Part shown: in pieces, positions 1-6,963 of the stretch | Position numbering within the stretch: position 1 is the stretch's first letter | How the letters are laid out: each line of letters begins with the position of its first letter | NCBI GenBank assembly: GCA_003142915.1 | Contig: PLNZ01000336.1 | Location: 1 to 9,271 of the forward strand | DNA: 9,271 nucleotides | Reading direction: 5' to 3' | Source: Ignavibacteriales bacterium | GTDB lineage: Bacteria > Bacteroidota > Ignavibacteria > Ignavibacteriales > Ignavibacteriaceae | Made by a program: the position numbers and the translations under genes | The notes under the pieces: generated by a model | What the model saw: only the letters and a program-made list of their open reading frames with translations | What the model was told of the DNA's origin: nothing | Database searches by the model: none

Positions 1-466
1 GATTGATATCCTTTTGCGTCCTTATAATTCCCTTTGTGTATGCATAAAACTCATAGCTTAATAATTTACCTTTTCTTATCTTTTTCTTCTCAATTGCATT
101 CTTAATAATCCTGAGAGCAGGGTTTTCGTCCGGGCTGACTGTAATCCCGGGCAGGATAATATTAGTTTGTAATAAATAAAAATTTGCATCAGACAGATTT
201 TTAATAAGGTCAATTGAAATAGTATCGGAATTAAAACCTATACAGGAAGCAATTAGCTTATATTTCCCACGGATGAGCTTTAGCTCAAATTCGCCTTCTT
301 TATTTGCAGCCGTTCCGTCTGTTTGGTTCATTACTCTAATATTTGCATAGCTGATCGGGGAGGCGCTGGATTTGTCAATAACTTTTCCCCGCACAAAATA
401 TTGCTGCGGATAAGATGGGTGGCTAAAGATAATAATAAAAAACAATAAAATAGTAAAGAATTTCAT
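1..466 (-). CDS. CarboxypepD_reg-like / DUF5686-type surface protein, N-terminal part only
   Basis: Partial gene: it starts at ATG 466 and runs off the left edge after 155 complete codons. Residues 1-21 form a signal peptide (a short Lys-containing start, then a long Phe/Ile/Leu core). Residues 24-90 read as a carboxypeptidase-regulatory-like beta-sandwich, with GKVIDKSSASPISYANIRV, an NKEGEF turn and GKYKLIASCIGF. From about residue 113, ENPALRIIKNAIEKKK followed by YEFYAYTKGI matches the beginning of the DUF5686 region usually found after this domain in Bacteroidota. Full-length relatives are roughly 800 residues and are predicted outer-membrane beta-barrels of unknown role, so most of the protein lies outside the window. 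An AAAGG ribosome-binding site (475-471) precedes the start. A TonB-dependent receptor sharing the same N-terminal domain is the main alternative, but no plug domain follows in the visible part. Confidence 0.8.
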   Translation of the reverse strand, partial: MKFFTILLFFIIIFSHPSYPQQYFVRGKVIDKSSASPISYANIRVMNQTDGTAANKEGEFELKLIRGKYKLIASCIGFNSDTISIDLIKNLSDANFYLLQTNIILPGITVSPDENPALRIIKNAIEKKKIRKGKLLSYEFYAYTKGIIRTQKDIN

Positions 467-843
467 ACAACCTTTTTGTAATTGAAAATCATTTTATAGG
501 CTTTAATAACATAAAACAGCAACATTTTTCCAATTATTATGCCATCTTTACCATCATAATAAATCGCTTTTTAAGTCTTAATGATTGGAAATTGAATATT
601 TTGATAATCAACTAAAAGGCAAATAATATACAGTTAAAGATTTCAGATTCCAGGATTTGAAGGGTGGAATCATTAATTTCTTGATAATTTACCGCAAATA
701 TAAATCAACTTTTTCAGTAAACATAGATTTTGTAAGTTATAAATGTATAACAAATCAAAATTTGATTGAATACTTAAGTTTTTCATTTAATTAGACGGGC
801 GTTATTATTAAATTTTAAAGTATTAATTTTTAAAAGATAGATA
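467..843. other. AT-rich divergent intergenic region, no gene seen
   Basis: This 377-base gap lies between the divergent genes starting at 466 (minus) and 844 (plus), so it should hold both promoters. I found no open reading frame with a plausible start and ribosome-binding site; the few ATG codons hit stops within a handful of codons. The right half contains two small inverted repeats: GTTAT/ATAAC around a six-base spacer (736-751) and a 6-bp palindrome around one base, ATCAAA/TTTGAT (754-766). Both are AT-rich and short enough to be chance, but their position 80-110 bases upstream of the GTG start would suit an operator. No convincing promoter for the plus-strand gene could be picked. Confidence 0.6.
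493..522 (-). promoter_or_regulatory. Possible sigma-70-like promoter for the DUF5686-type gene
   Basis: Read on the minus strand, TTGCTG (522-517) and TATAAA (498-493) are separated by 18 bases. They lie about 27 bases upstream of the ATG at 466, leaving room for the AAAGG ribosome-binding site. The -10 element matches five of six consensus positions and the -35 four of six. AT-rich DNA yields such matches by chance, and Bacteroidota often use a different promoter consensus (TTG / TAnnTTTG), so this is only a candidate. Confidence 0.3.
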
Positions 844-1635
844 GTGACAAAGATTTTCTCGCTGACAATTATTTTGTTCTTATTAAGATATTCATTAAGC
901 TTTGCTTCAAATAAAGCAGATCATATATTAAATCCGATCGTAACTGAATTTGGAACACGCTGCGAAAGGGATCTTTGCATTGTAAAAACTACAGATTCAT
1001 TAAGGGTTAAAGATATCTGGAATAATTATATAAAAGCTCTTGGCGGTGTGGATAATTTAATGAAGGTAAGGGATAGAACTACTATTATGGAAAGTCATAT
1101 AAATGGACAAAATATTGTTATAGAAATTTATCAAAAAGTACCGGATAAAATGAAACAGAGACTAACTACTTCTTCAATAACACAAAGTATTTATTTCGAT
1201 GGCAGGAATGGTGTTATAGAAATAGGTGGAAAGAAAATCAATATAATCGATGGTGAATTGGAAAAAATAAAATACGAATCAATGATTAATTTTATAACTA
1301 ATATTGATTCTCTTGGGGTTAAACTGAATTTGGATGGAATTGAAAAAGTGAATGATATTGATTGTTACAAAATCGAACTTCTGCTTCCTTCAGGCTTAAA
1401 AATAATTCAGTACTTCGATATAAAAACATATTTGAAGGTAAAACAAATTGAAAATGTTACTGTGACTCAAAATACCTTTGTGCAGGAAACTTATTTTAAT
1501 GACTACCGTGAAGTTATGGGAGTGAAATATCCGTTCTCAATTAAAGAAAGTTTAGGATCACAAAGCATGGATATTACAGTTACATCAATTAAAGTCAATA
1601 CGGGTTTGGATGATAGTCTTTTTGTTATTAAATAA
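844..1635 (+). CDS. Secreted LolA-like (outer-membrane lipoprotein-sorting fold) protein
   Basis: A 263-residue protein starting at GTG. The start is supported because it gives an immediate signal peptide (Thr-Lys, then a hydrophobic core to residue 20, with likely cleavage near SFA-SN); no strong Shine-Dalgarno is visible. The mature part begins with a Cys-x4-Cys pair (C40, C45), then IWNNYIKALGGVDNLMKV (58-75). After this come alternating beta strands such as YFDGRNGVIEIGGKKINI and CYKIELLLPSGLKIIQYFD, and a C-terminal YREVMGVKYPFSI motif. This pattern is that of the LolA/RseB-like half-barrel, which binds lipids or lipoprotein acyl chains. The LGG...L lead-in resembles the domain found after M16 peptidases in Ignavibacteria, as I recall it, but no peptidase is present here. 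It probably acts in the periplasm or at the outer membrane; the ligand is unknown. The HAD gene follows after 30 bases and is probably co-transcribed. Confidence 0.7.
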   Translation: MTKIFSLTIILFLLRYSLSFASNKADHILNPIVTEFGTRCERDLCIVKTTDSLRVKDIWNNYIKALGGVDNLMKVRDRTTIMESHINGQNIVIEIYQKVPDKMKQRLTTSSITQSIYFDGRNGVIEIGGKKINIIDGELEKIKYESMINFITNIDSLGVKLNLDGIEKVNDIDCYKIELLLPSGLKIIQYFDIKTYLKVKQIENVTVTQNTFVQETYFNDYREVMGVKYPFSIKESLGSQSMDITVTSIKVNTGLDDSLFVIK

Positions 1636-1651
1636 TTGTTTATTAAAATAT

Positions 1652-1660
1652 AAAAGGAAA
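1652..1660 (+). promoter_or_regulatory. Ribosome-binding site supporting the TTG start of the HAD gene
   Basis: AAAAGGAAA contains AGGA (1655-1658), placed seven bases before TTG 1666. No ATG is available upstream in frame, and the next possible start (GTG 1684) would remove most of the first beta strand ahead of the nucleophile Asp. The TTG start is therefore preferred. Confidence 0.6.
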
Positions 1661-1665
1661 TACCG

Positions 1666-2277
1666 TTGATAAATAAATATTCAGTGATAGTATTCGATTT
1701 GGGAAATGTTTTGCTCCCGTTCAATTATGAGGGAACGATTCATGGTCTAAATGAAAAAGCCCCCGGACTTGGAGATCACTTTGTACGATATTCTAAAGAA
1801 AATCGTGATATTCTCAGAAAATATGAACGCGGCGATATCTCTGATGTAGAATTTCTTAATAATATATTGAGCGATCTTGACAATAAGATTAGCCGGGAAG
1901 AATTTGTTAATTATTTTTCAAAAGTTTTTACGGTTAATGAAAAACTTGTTTCACTACTCCCCAAATTGAAAGAGAAATATACTTTAGTCCTTCTTTCCAA
2001 TACAAATTCTATCCACCGGGAATATGGATGGGAAGATTATGAGTTTCTAAAATACTTTGATAAGCTTATACTTTCTTACCAGGTAAATGCGGTAAAACCG
2101 GAACTAAAGATCTATAAAAGTGCTGAAGCTTTTACTCAAAAGCCTCCACAGGAACATATATTTATCGATGATGTTGCTGATTATGTGGAAGGTGCTAAAA
2201 AAGCAGGCTGGGATGCCGTGCAGTATACAGGATATGACAAATTAATTGCAGATTTCAAGGCGAAAAATATTTTGTAA
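1666..2277 (+). CDS. HAD-superfamily phosphatase, YihX/epoxide-hydrolase-N-like (HAD-IA)
   Basis: A 203-residue cytosolic hydrolase with all four HAD motifs. Motif I is VIVFDLGNVL with nucleophile D11; motif II is LLSNTNS (S111); motif III is the lysine in AVKPELKIY (K144); motif IV is IFIDD (D168, D169), which binds Mg2+. The helical segment between about residues 18 and 90 is a C1-type cap. The position two after the nucleophile, normally the general acid Asp, is Gly (G13), as in the DLGNV class that includes E. coli YihX, a glucose-1-phosphate phosphatase. The family dephosphorylates small sugar phosphates and related metabolites; the substrate cannot be read from the sequence. Length matches YihX (about 200 residues). 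It lies 30 bases after the LolA-like gene and 63 before ychF, so the three may share a transcript. Confidence 0.85.
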   Translation: MINKYSVIVFDLGNVLLPFNYEGTIHGLNEKAPGLGDHFVRYSKENRDILRKYERGDISDVEFLNNILSDLDNKISREEFVNYFSKVFTVNEKLVSLLPKLKEKYTLVLLSNTNSIHREYGWEDYEFLKYFDKLILSYQVNAVKPELKIYKSAEAFTQKPPQEHIFIDDVADYVEGAKKAGWDAVQYTGYDKLIADFKAKNIL

Positions 2278-2340
2278 TATTATTTTTATCTGCCTAAAAG
2301 GATGAAATATTATATATATATTTATGCGGAGTTTAATTAA

Positions 2341-3441
2341 ATGGGTCTGAGTATTGGGATTGTCGGTCTGCCGAATGTTGGGAAATCTACATTATTTAAT
2401 GCTTTAACGAAGGCTCAAAATGCGGAAGCGGCAAATTATCCGTTCTGCACAATTGAACCTAACAAAGCTATTGTACCTGTTCCCGATGAACGCTTATACA
2501 AGCTTGCTAAATTGGTTAATCCTGCCCGTATTGTTAATTCCACAGTTGATTTTGTAGATATAGCCGGATTGGTAAAAGGTGCAAGCAAGGGTGAAGGATT
2601 GGGGAATCAATTTTTATCAAATATTAGGTCTACTGAGGCGGTATTAGAAGTTATACGCTGCTTTGATAATAATGATATCGTTCATGTAGATGGGAGCATT
2701 AATCCTTTGCGTGATATCGAAGTGATTGAAACAGAATTAATCCTTGCAGATATTCAAACACTTGAACATAAAATTGAGGGACTTCAAAAAATGGCTAAGG
2801 GGGATAAATCAATAAAACTTATTCTTGACGGTGCGGAAGCTCTGATGAAGTTTATGAATGACGGCAATAACGCACTTTCATATCCTGAAAGAGAAAAAGA
2901 AACATTGCAATTACTTTTTAGTGATTTAAGATTAATGACTGCAAAAAAAATAATTTACTGTGCAAATGTAGATGAAAAAGGCTTAGCAGAAGATAATGAA
3001 TATGTTAAAGCAGTACGAAAATACGGGGAATCAAAGGGTGCGGATGTAGTTAAAATTTCTGCTAAAGTTGAAGAAGAACTGGTTGACCTTGAGGATTATG
3101 AATGGGTAGAATTTCTTAACTCTTACGGGATTAAGGAAAGCGGTTTGGAAAAAATCATTCGTACCGGATTTCATACGTTAGGCTTAGTAAGTTATTTTAC
3201 TGTAGGTCCTAAGGAAGTTCGTGCATGGACAATTCACCTCGGATGGAAAGCTCCGCTGGCTGCCGGGGTTATTCATACAGACTTTGAAAAAGGCTTTATA
3301 CGAGCCGAAGTAATTGGGTACGACGACTATGTTAAATACGGTTCTGAGACGGCATGCAAATCGGCTGGTGTTATGCGTATTGAAGGCAAAAACTATGTTG
3401 TCCAGGATGGTGATATTATGCGCTTCTTGTTCAATGTATAA
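2341..3441 (+). CDS. ychF: Ribosome-associated, redox-regulated ATPase YchF (OLA1 type)
   Basis: A full-length 366-residue Obg-family P-loop NTPase (E. coli YchF is about 363). The G1 Walker A motif is GLPNVGKST (9-17), G3 is DIAG (73-76) followed by the Gly-rich LVKGASKGEGLGNQ, and a helical coiled-coil insert lies around 130-160. The G4 position reads NVDE (209-212) rather than NKxD; this NxxE form is the known reason YchF/OLA1 proteins favour ATP over GTP. Residues about 282-364 form the TGS domain (YFTVGPKEVRAWTI, then FIRAEVIGYDDYV). The conserved PFCTIEPN segment with C36 matches the cysteine implicated in redox response in E. coli. It binds ribosomes and damps stress responses. A GGAG (2328-2331) lies nine bases before the ATG. 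Confidence 0.97.
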   Translation: MGLSIGIVGLPNVGKSTLFNALTKAQNAEAANYPFCTIEPNKAIVPVPDERLYKLAKLVNPARIVNSTVDFVDIAGLVKGASKGEGLGNQFLSNIRSTEAVLEVIRCFDNNDIVHVDGSINPLRDIEVIETELILADIQTLEHKIEGLQKMAKGDKSIKLILDGAEALMKFMNDGNNALSYPEREKETLQLLFSDLRLMTAKKIIYCANVDEKGLAEDNEYVKAVRKYGESKGADVVKISAKVEEELVDLEDYEWVEFLNSYGIKESGLEKIIRTGFHTLGLVSYFTVGPKEVRAWTIHLGWKAPLAAGVIHTDFEKGFIRAEVIGYDDYVKYGSETACKSAGVMRIEGKNYVVQDGDIMRFLFNV

Positions 3442-3551
3442 CTAATAACTACTTAGAGTGAAAAACAATGTTAAACATCTCGCCTGTCGCTGAAATCTTT
3501 AACTGATTTTTATTAACTTTAAAATAATAGTTTAAAAACGTTACATAGTTT

Positions 3552-3555
3552 GGAG
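3552..3555 (+). promoter_or_regulatory. Ribosome-binding site that sets the pruA start
   Basis: GGAG lies nine bases before ATG 3565. The longest reading frame begins at TTG 3550, but that codon overlaps this GGAG (TTGGAG). It would consume the ribosome-binding site and has no Shine-Dalgarno of its own upstream, so ATG 3565 is taken as the start. Confidence 0.75.
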
Positions 3556-3564
3556 AAAATTTAT

Positions 3565-5196
3565 ATGTCAAACGCATATTTCAAAGTGCCGGCACCAATA
3601 AATGAACCGGTATTAACATACGCTCCCGGTACGTCGGAAAGGGAAGCGATAAAAAATAAATTAAAGGAACTACAATCAAAAGAGATCGAAATACCTTTAA
3701 TTATAGGCGGTAAAGAGATAAAAACAGGTAAAACAATTGAAATAAGGATTCCACACAATCATTCAAAAAAACTTGGTATTTATCATAAAGCCGGTGCAAA
3801 AGAAGTGAACATGGCTATTGAATCAGCGCTTAAGGCAAGAAAAGAATGGGCGGAAATGCCTTGGGAACACAGGGTCTCTATATTCTTAAAGGCTGCGGAA
3901 CTTCTTTCGGGAACCTGGCGTTCGACACTAAATGCAGCTACAATGCTCGGTCAGTCAAAAACAGTTTACCAGGCTGAAATTGATTCTGCATGCGAACTTA
4001 TAGACTTTTGGCGGTTTAACTCATACTATCTAACCCAATTAATGGCAGAACAACCCTATTCCCCAAAGGGAATGTGGAACCGTGAAGAATACCGCCCGCT
4101 TGAAGGATTTGTTTTTGCTGTTACACCCTTTAACTTTACTTCCATCGCGGGTAACCTGCCTACGGCGCCTGTTATTGTAGGAAATGTTTCTTTATGGAAA
4201 CCGGCATCAAGTGCGGTTTATTCTGCATATTATTTAATGAAATTATGGGAAGAAGCCGGACTCCCGGCTGGTGTAATCAATTTTATTCCCGGTTCAGGTG
4301 GTGAAGTTGGTGACCCTGTTCTGGCAAGCCCTGATTTAGCAGGTATTCATTTTACCGGGTCAACGTCGGTATTTCAGGGGATGTGGGAAAAAATCGGAAA
4401 TAATATTCATAAAGCAAAATACTATCCCCGCATAGTCGGTGAGACAGGCGGAAAAGATTTTATTTTTGTCCACAATACTGCAGATGTTAACGCTCTTGTT
4501 GTAGCAGCATTACGCGGTTCTTTTGAGTACCAGGGACAGAAATGTTCCGCTGCATCAAGAATGTATATACCAAAATCTATTTGGGATGAGTTTAAGAAAA
4601 AATATGTAAATGAAGTTAGCAAAATTAAAATTGGAGATGTTGAAGATTTTTCAAATTTTATGTCTGCTGTGATTGATAAAGCTGCTTTCAAGAGTATAAA
4701 GGACTATATTGACTTTGCAAAGGAATCAAAAGAGGCGGAAATAATTACCGGCGGTAAATGCGATGATTCAAAAGGTTATTTTATTGAACCGACAACAATT
4801 GTTACAACTAATCCTAAATTTAAAACTATGCAGGAAGAGATTTTTGGGCCGGTATTAACTATTTATGTCTATGAGGACAATAAATTTGATGAAACATTGG
4901 TATTATGTGATCAAACTTCACCTTATGCTTTAACGGGGGCAATTTGGGCAAAAGACAGAGATATTTTGGTTAAAATGTCCGATAAACTAAATAATGCTGC
5001 CGGAAATTTTTATATAAATGATAAACCAACCGCAGCCGTTGTCGGACAGCAACCGTTTGGGGGCGGCAGAGCGTCGGGCACAAATGATAAAGCCGGCAGC
5101 GCAATGAACATTATGCGGTGGATGACTGCAAGAGCAATAAAAGAAACGTTTGATCCGCCAAAAGATTGGCATTATCCATTTATGTTGGGAAAATAA
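3565..5196 (+). CDS. pruA: L-glutamate gamma-semialdehyde (delta-1-pyrroline-5-carboxylate) dehydrogenase
   Basis: A 543-residue aldehyde dehydrogenase that oxidises glutamate semialdehyde (the open form of P5C) to glutamate with NAD+, the second step of proline catabolism. Seen residues: Asn190 in TPFNFTS (oxyanion hole), the NAD-site FTGSTSVF, general-base Glu293 in GETGGKD, and nucleophile Cys327 in GQKCSAASRMY. The C-terminal PFGGGRASGTNDKAG signature is characteristic of P5C dehydrogenases. The N-terminus (YFKVPAPINEPVLTYAPGT) and the length match the stand-alone, eukaryote-like group 1 P5CDH rather than the bifunctional PutA fusion. No proline dehydrogenase lies in the window; it must be encoded elsewhere if the pathway is complete. 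The gene is 123 bases after ychF, enough for its own promoter, and converges on the lipoprotein gene. An extended start at TTG 3550 is unlikely. Confidence 0.95.
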   Translation: MSNAYFKVPAPINEPVLTYAPGTSEREAIKNKLKELQSKEIEIPLIIGGKEIKTGKTIEIRIPHNHSKKLGIYHKAGAKEVNMAIESALKARKEWAEMPWEHRVSIFLKAAELLSGTWRSTLNAATMLGQSKTVYQAEIDSACELIDFWRFNSYYLTQLMAEQPYSPKGMWNREEYRPLEGFVFAVTPFNFTSIAGNLPTAPVIVGNVSLWKPASSAVYSAYYLMKLWEEAGLPAGVINFIPGSGGEVGDPVLASPDLAGIHFTGSTSVFQGMWEKIGNNIHKAKYYPRIVGETGGKDFIFVHNTADVNALVVAALRGSFEYQGQKCSAASRMYIPKSIWDEFKKKYVNEVSKIKIGDVEDFSNFMSAVIDKAAFKSIKDYIDFAKESKEAEIITGGKCDDSKGYFIEPTTIVTTNPKFKTMQEEIFGPVLTIYVYEDNKFDETLVLCDQTSPYALTGAIWAKDRDILVKMSDKLNNAAGNFYINDKPTAAVVGQQPFGGGRASGTNDKAGSAMNIMRWMTARAIKETFDPPKDWHYPFMLGK

Positions 5197-5207
5197 AATT
5201 TTATCAT

Positions 5208-5228
5208 GGAATAGAAGAAGGTTATTCC
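5208..5228. terminator. Weak hairpin between convergent pruA and lipoprotein genes
   Basis: GGAATA (5208-5213) pairs with TATTCC (5223-5228) around a nine-base loop, 12 bases after the pruA stop. A palindrome, ATAAAATTTTAT (5193-5204), overlaps the stop codon itself. Neither is followed by a clear U-tract on either strand, so a terminator role is suggested mainly by the tail-to-tail position. The rest of the 94-base gap shows nothing else. Confidence 0.25.
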
Positions 5229-5290
5229 GGCAAAAAAGCGCTCCTGGAAAATTATTTTAACAATTAAGGATACCGCTTATTAATTAAATC

Positions 5291-5716
5291 TTAATTTTCC
5301 ACGTCAAAATTTGCCGTTGAAGAAGTAACTGCGCCGGACAATGCATCTTTAATTCTAAATATGAGTTTGTATTTTCCTTTAATAAAACTTGTACCTATGT
5401 TAAATTGGGTATCTAATTGTGTATCGGATAATTTCTCTTTTGAGGATTTATCAACCACACGGGAAACAATAGATTTAACTGTATCGCCCTTAGGTGTTAT
5501 AAGATCGATGTCATAAGAAAGTGTTGATGAATAAAGGTTGTTTTTCTGATCTTGTTTAAAGCCTTTTACATGAGTTGTCCCATCAATTTCGGAACTATCG
5601 CCCATTCCATAAGCAAACGCTTCGGTACTGAAAGCTGTAAGTTTAACTTCCTCTTTTTTAGAACACCCGGTAAAAATTATTAATACTGCAAAAAACAACA
5701 GCAACAAGCTCTTCAT
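5291..5716 (-). CDS. Small predicted lipoprotein, unknown function
   Basis: A 141-residue protein starting at ATG 5716. Met-Lys-Ser, a hydrophobic stretch (LLLLFFAVLIIF) and a TGC lipobox give a type II signal peptide with the lipidated Cys at residue 18, followed by SKKEE, a typical tether. The remaining ~115 residues look like one beta-sandwich: alternating strands, a central LSYDIDLITPKGD and a C-terminal FIKGKYKLIFRIKDALSG segment resembling Ig-like or macroglobulin-like accessory domains. No catalytic motif is visible. An in-frame GTG at 5731 would add five residues (MNENK) but has no ribosome-binding site and lengthens the signal peptide start, so ATG is preferred. The gene is the last of the minus-strand run, 81 bases after serC with a hairpin in the gap, so co-transcription with serC is uncertain. 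Confidence 0.75.
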   Translation of the reverse strand: MKSLLLLFFAVLIIFTGCSKKEEVKLTAFSTEAFAYGMGDSSEIDGTTHVKGFKQDQKNNLYSSTLSYDIDLITPKGDTVKSIVSRVVDKSSKEKLSDTQLDTQFNIGTSFIKGKYKLIFRIKDALSGAVTSSTANFDVEN

Positions 5717-5754
5717 TTTATTCTCGTTCACAAATTTGGTTTATGAAATATTGT

Positions 5755-5784
5755 GGTGCCTACAATCTGTTTAGATGAGGCACC
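5755..5784 (-). terminator. Bulged GC-based hairpin between serC and the lipoprotein gene
   Basis: GGTGCCT (5755-5761) pairs exactly with AGGCACC (5778-5784). Inside, C5763-G5777 and ATCT/AGAT (5765-5768 / 5773-5776) continue the stem around a GTTT loop, with two bulged adenines on one side: 12 base pairs in all. It begins 13 bases after the serC stop (5798) in the direction of transcription. The base of the stem is much richer in GC than its surroundings. No uninterrupted U-tract follows on either strand, so it could be a serC terminator of non-standard form, or a structured leader of the lipoprotein mRNA. Confidence 0.4.
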
Positions 5785-5797
5785 CGTGGAAATTTAA

Positions 5798-6886
5798 TTA
5801 ACTATTCTTAGATTGGAAAGTTTTTAAGAAATCAACGAGTTCTACAACACCTTTCTTTGGGAAAGCATTGTAAATAGATGCTCTTAAACCTCCAACCGAA
5901 CGGTGTCCTTTTAATCCATCAAAACCTGCAGCAGTTGTTTCTGCAATAAGCTTCTTTTCCAACTCTTCACTTGGTAATCTGAATGTAACATTCATAATAG
6001 AACGGCTGTCCGGTACTGCATGCCCCTTAAAGAATTCATTGCTTCCATCAAAACACTTGTAAAGTATATCGGCTTTTTCTTTATTAACTTTATACATTGT
6101 ATCGAGCCCGCCGTTTTTAATCAACCACTTTGAGACCAATCCTATAATGTAAATGCCGAATGCAGAAGGAGTATTGTAAAGAGATCCGTTTTCCGAATGA
6201 ATTTTGTAATTTAACATGGAATGTAGTGAGTCAGAACATCTCTCCAGCAAATCCTTTCTGATAATTACAACAGTAGTGCCTGCTGGCCCCATATTTTTCT
6301 GTGCGCCGGCGTAAATTACTCCATATTTGTTCGCATCAATTTTTTTACTTAGTATATCGGAAGATGCGTCGCAAACAAGCGGAACATTTCCTGTCTCCGG
6401 TTCTTTATGCCATTCTGTTCCGTAAATTGTATTGTTTGAAGTAAAGTGAACATAAGAAGCATCGGGGTCAAGCTTTAGCTCTTCCTGCTTTGGAATCCTT
6501 GAAAAGTTTTCGCTTTCTGTAGTAGCCACAATATTGATAGCACAGACTCTTTTAGCTTCTTTCAAAGCTTTTTTAGACCAGCTTCCGGTGATGATATAGT
6601 CGGCTTTATTTTTAGGGGGCATTAAATTTAACGGCACCATAGAAAACTGAAGACTTGCACCGCCTTGTAAAAATAGAATATCGTAATTATCATTTATGCT
6701 AAGTAACGATTTTAAATCCGCTCTCGTTTCATTAATTATTTTATCAAAAGTTTTTGATCTATGACTTATCTCTAATATTGACATTCCGACACCAGGGAGA
6801 ACGAAAAGATTTTCCTGAGCTTCTTTAATCACTTCTTCCGGTAAAACAGCCGGACCTGCACTGAAGTTATATACCCTCTGTTGCAT
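5798..6886 (-). CDS. serC: Phosphoserine aminotransferase
   Basis: A 362-residue PLP-dependent class V aminotransferase, the same length as E. coli SerC. It converts 3-phosphohydroxypyruvate plus glutamate to phosphoserine plus 2-oxoglutarate, the second step of serine synthesis, and can act on phosphohydroxythreonine. Seen: the N-terminal YNFSAGPAVLP and SHRSKTF motifs, the PLP-phosphate loop GGASLQF (75-81), Trp103 in TGSWSKKA (ring stacking), Asp173 in VCDASSD, and Schiff-base Lys197 in YAGAQKNMGPAG. The C-terminal GHRSVGGLRASIYNA supplies substrate-binding Arg and His residues. ATG 6886 is preceded by AAAGG with about five bases of spacing. It lies 76 bases downstream of the DUF1015 gene on the same strand. 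serA and a classic serB are not in the window. Confidence 0.97.
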   Translation of the reverse strand: MQQRVYNFSAGPAVLPEEVIKEAQENLFVLPGVGMSILEISHRSKTFDKIINETRADLKSLLSINDNYDILFLQGGASLQFSMVPLNLMPPKNKADYIITGSWSKKALKEAKRVCAINIVATTESENFSRIPKQEELKLDPDASYVHFTSNNTIYGTEWHKEPETGNVPLVCDASSDILSKKIDANKYGVIYAGAQKNMGPAGTTVVIIRKDLLERCSDSLHSMLNYKIHSENGSLYNTPSAFGIYIIGLVSKWLIKNGGLDTMYKVNKEKADILYKCFDGSNEFFKGHAVPDSRSIMNVTFRLPSEELEKKLIAETTAAGFDGLKGHRSVGGLRASIYNAFPKKGVVELVDFLKTFQSKNS

Positions 6887-6930
6887 AGTTACCTTTCCTT
6901 TTTTAATGAAAATGAATATAATTATTTACT

Positions 6931-6963
6931 ATTTTTACTTACAGCATGTTTGTTAGTAAAAAT
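6931..6963 (-). other. Inverted repeat starting at the DUF1015 stop codon
   Basis: ATTTTTACTTACA (6931-6943) and TGTTAGTAAAAAT (6951-6963) pair over 13 positions with a single T-T mismatch, around the loop GCATGTT. In the direction of transcription the stem starts within the DUF1015 stop codon (6965-6963) and ends 44 bases before the serC start. The stem is AT-rich and is not followed by a U-tract, so it fits an mRNA-processing or stability element, or partial attenuation, better than a terminator. Confidence 0.45.

Noticed and set aside
3468..3478. An 11-base palindrome (ATGTT/AACAT around one base) after ychF
   Set aside because: It is too short and AT-rich to separate from chance, and no U-tract follows that would make it a ychF terminator.
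4422..4691. An 89-codon antisense open frame inside pruA
   Set aside because: It lies wholly within the conserved catalytic region of pruA on the opposite strand and resembles no protein family; conservation of PruA explains the lack of stops.
5208..5228. Considered as a strong bidirectional terminator between convergent genes
   Set aside because: The stem is only 6 bp, the loop nine bases, and neither strand has an adjacent U-tract, so it is kept only as a low-confidence feature.
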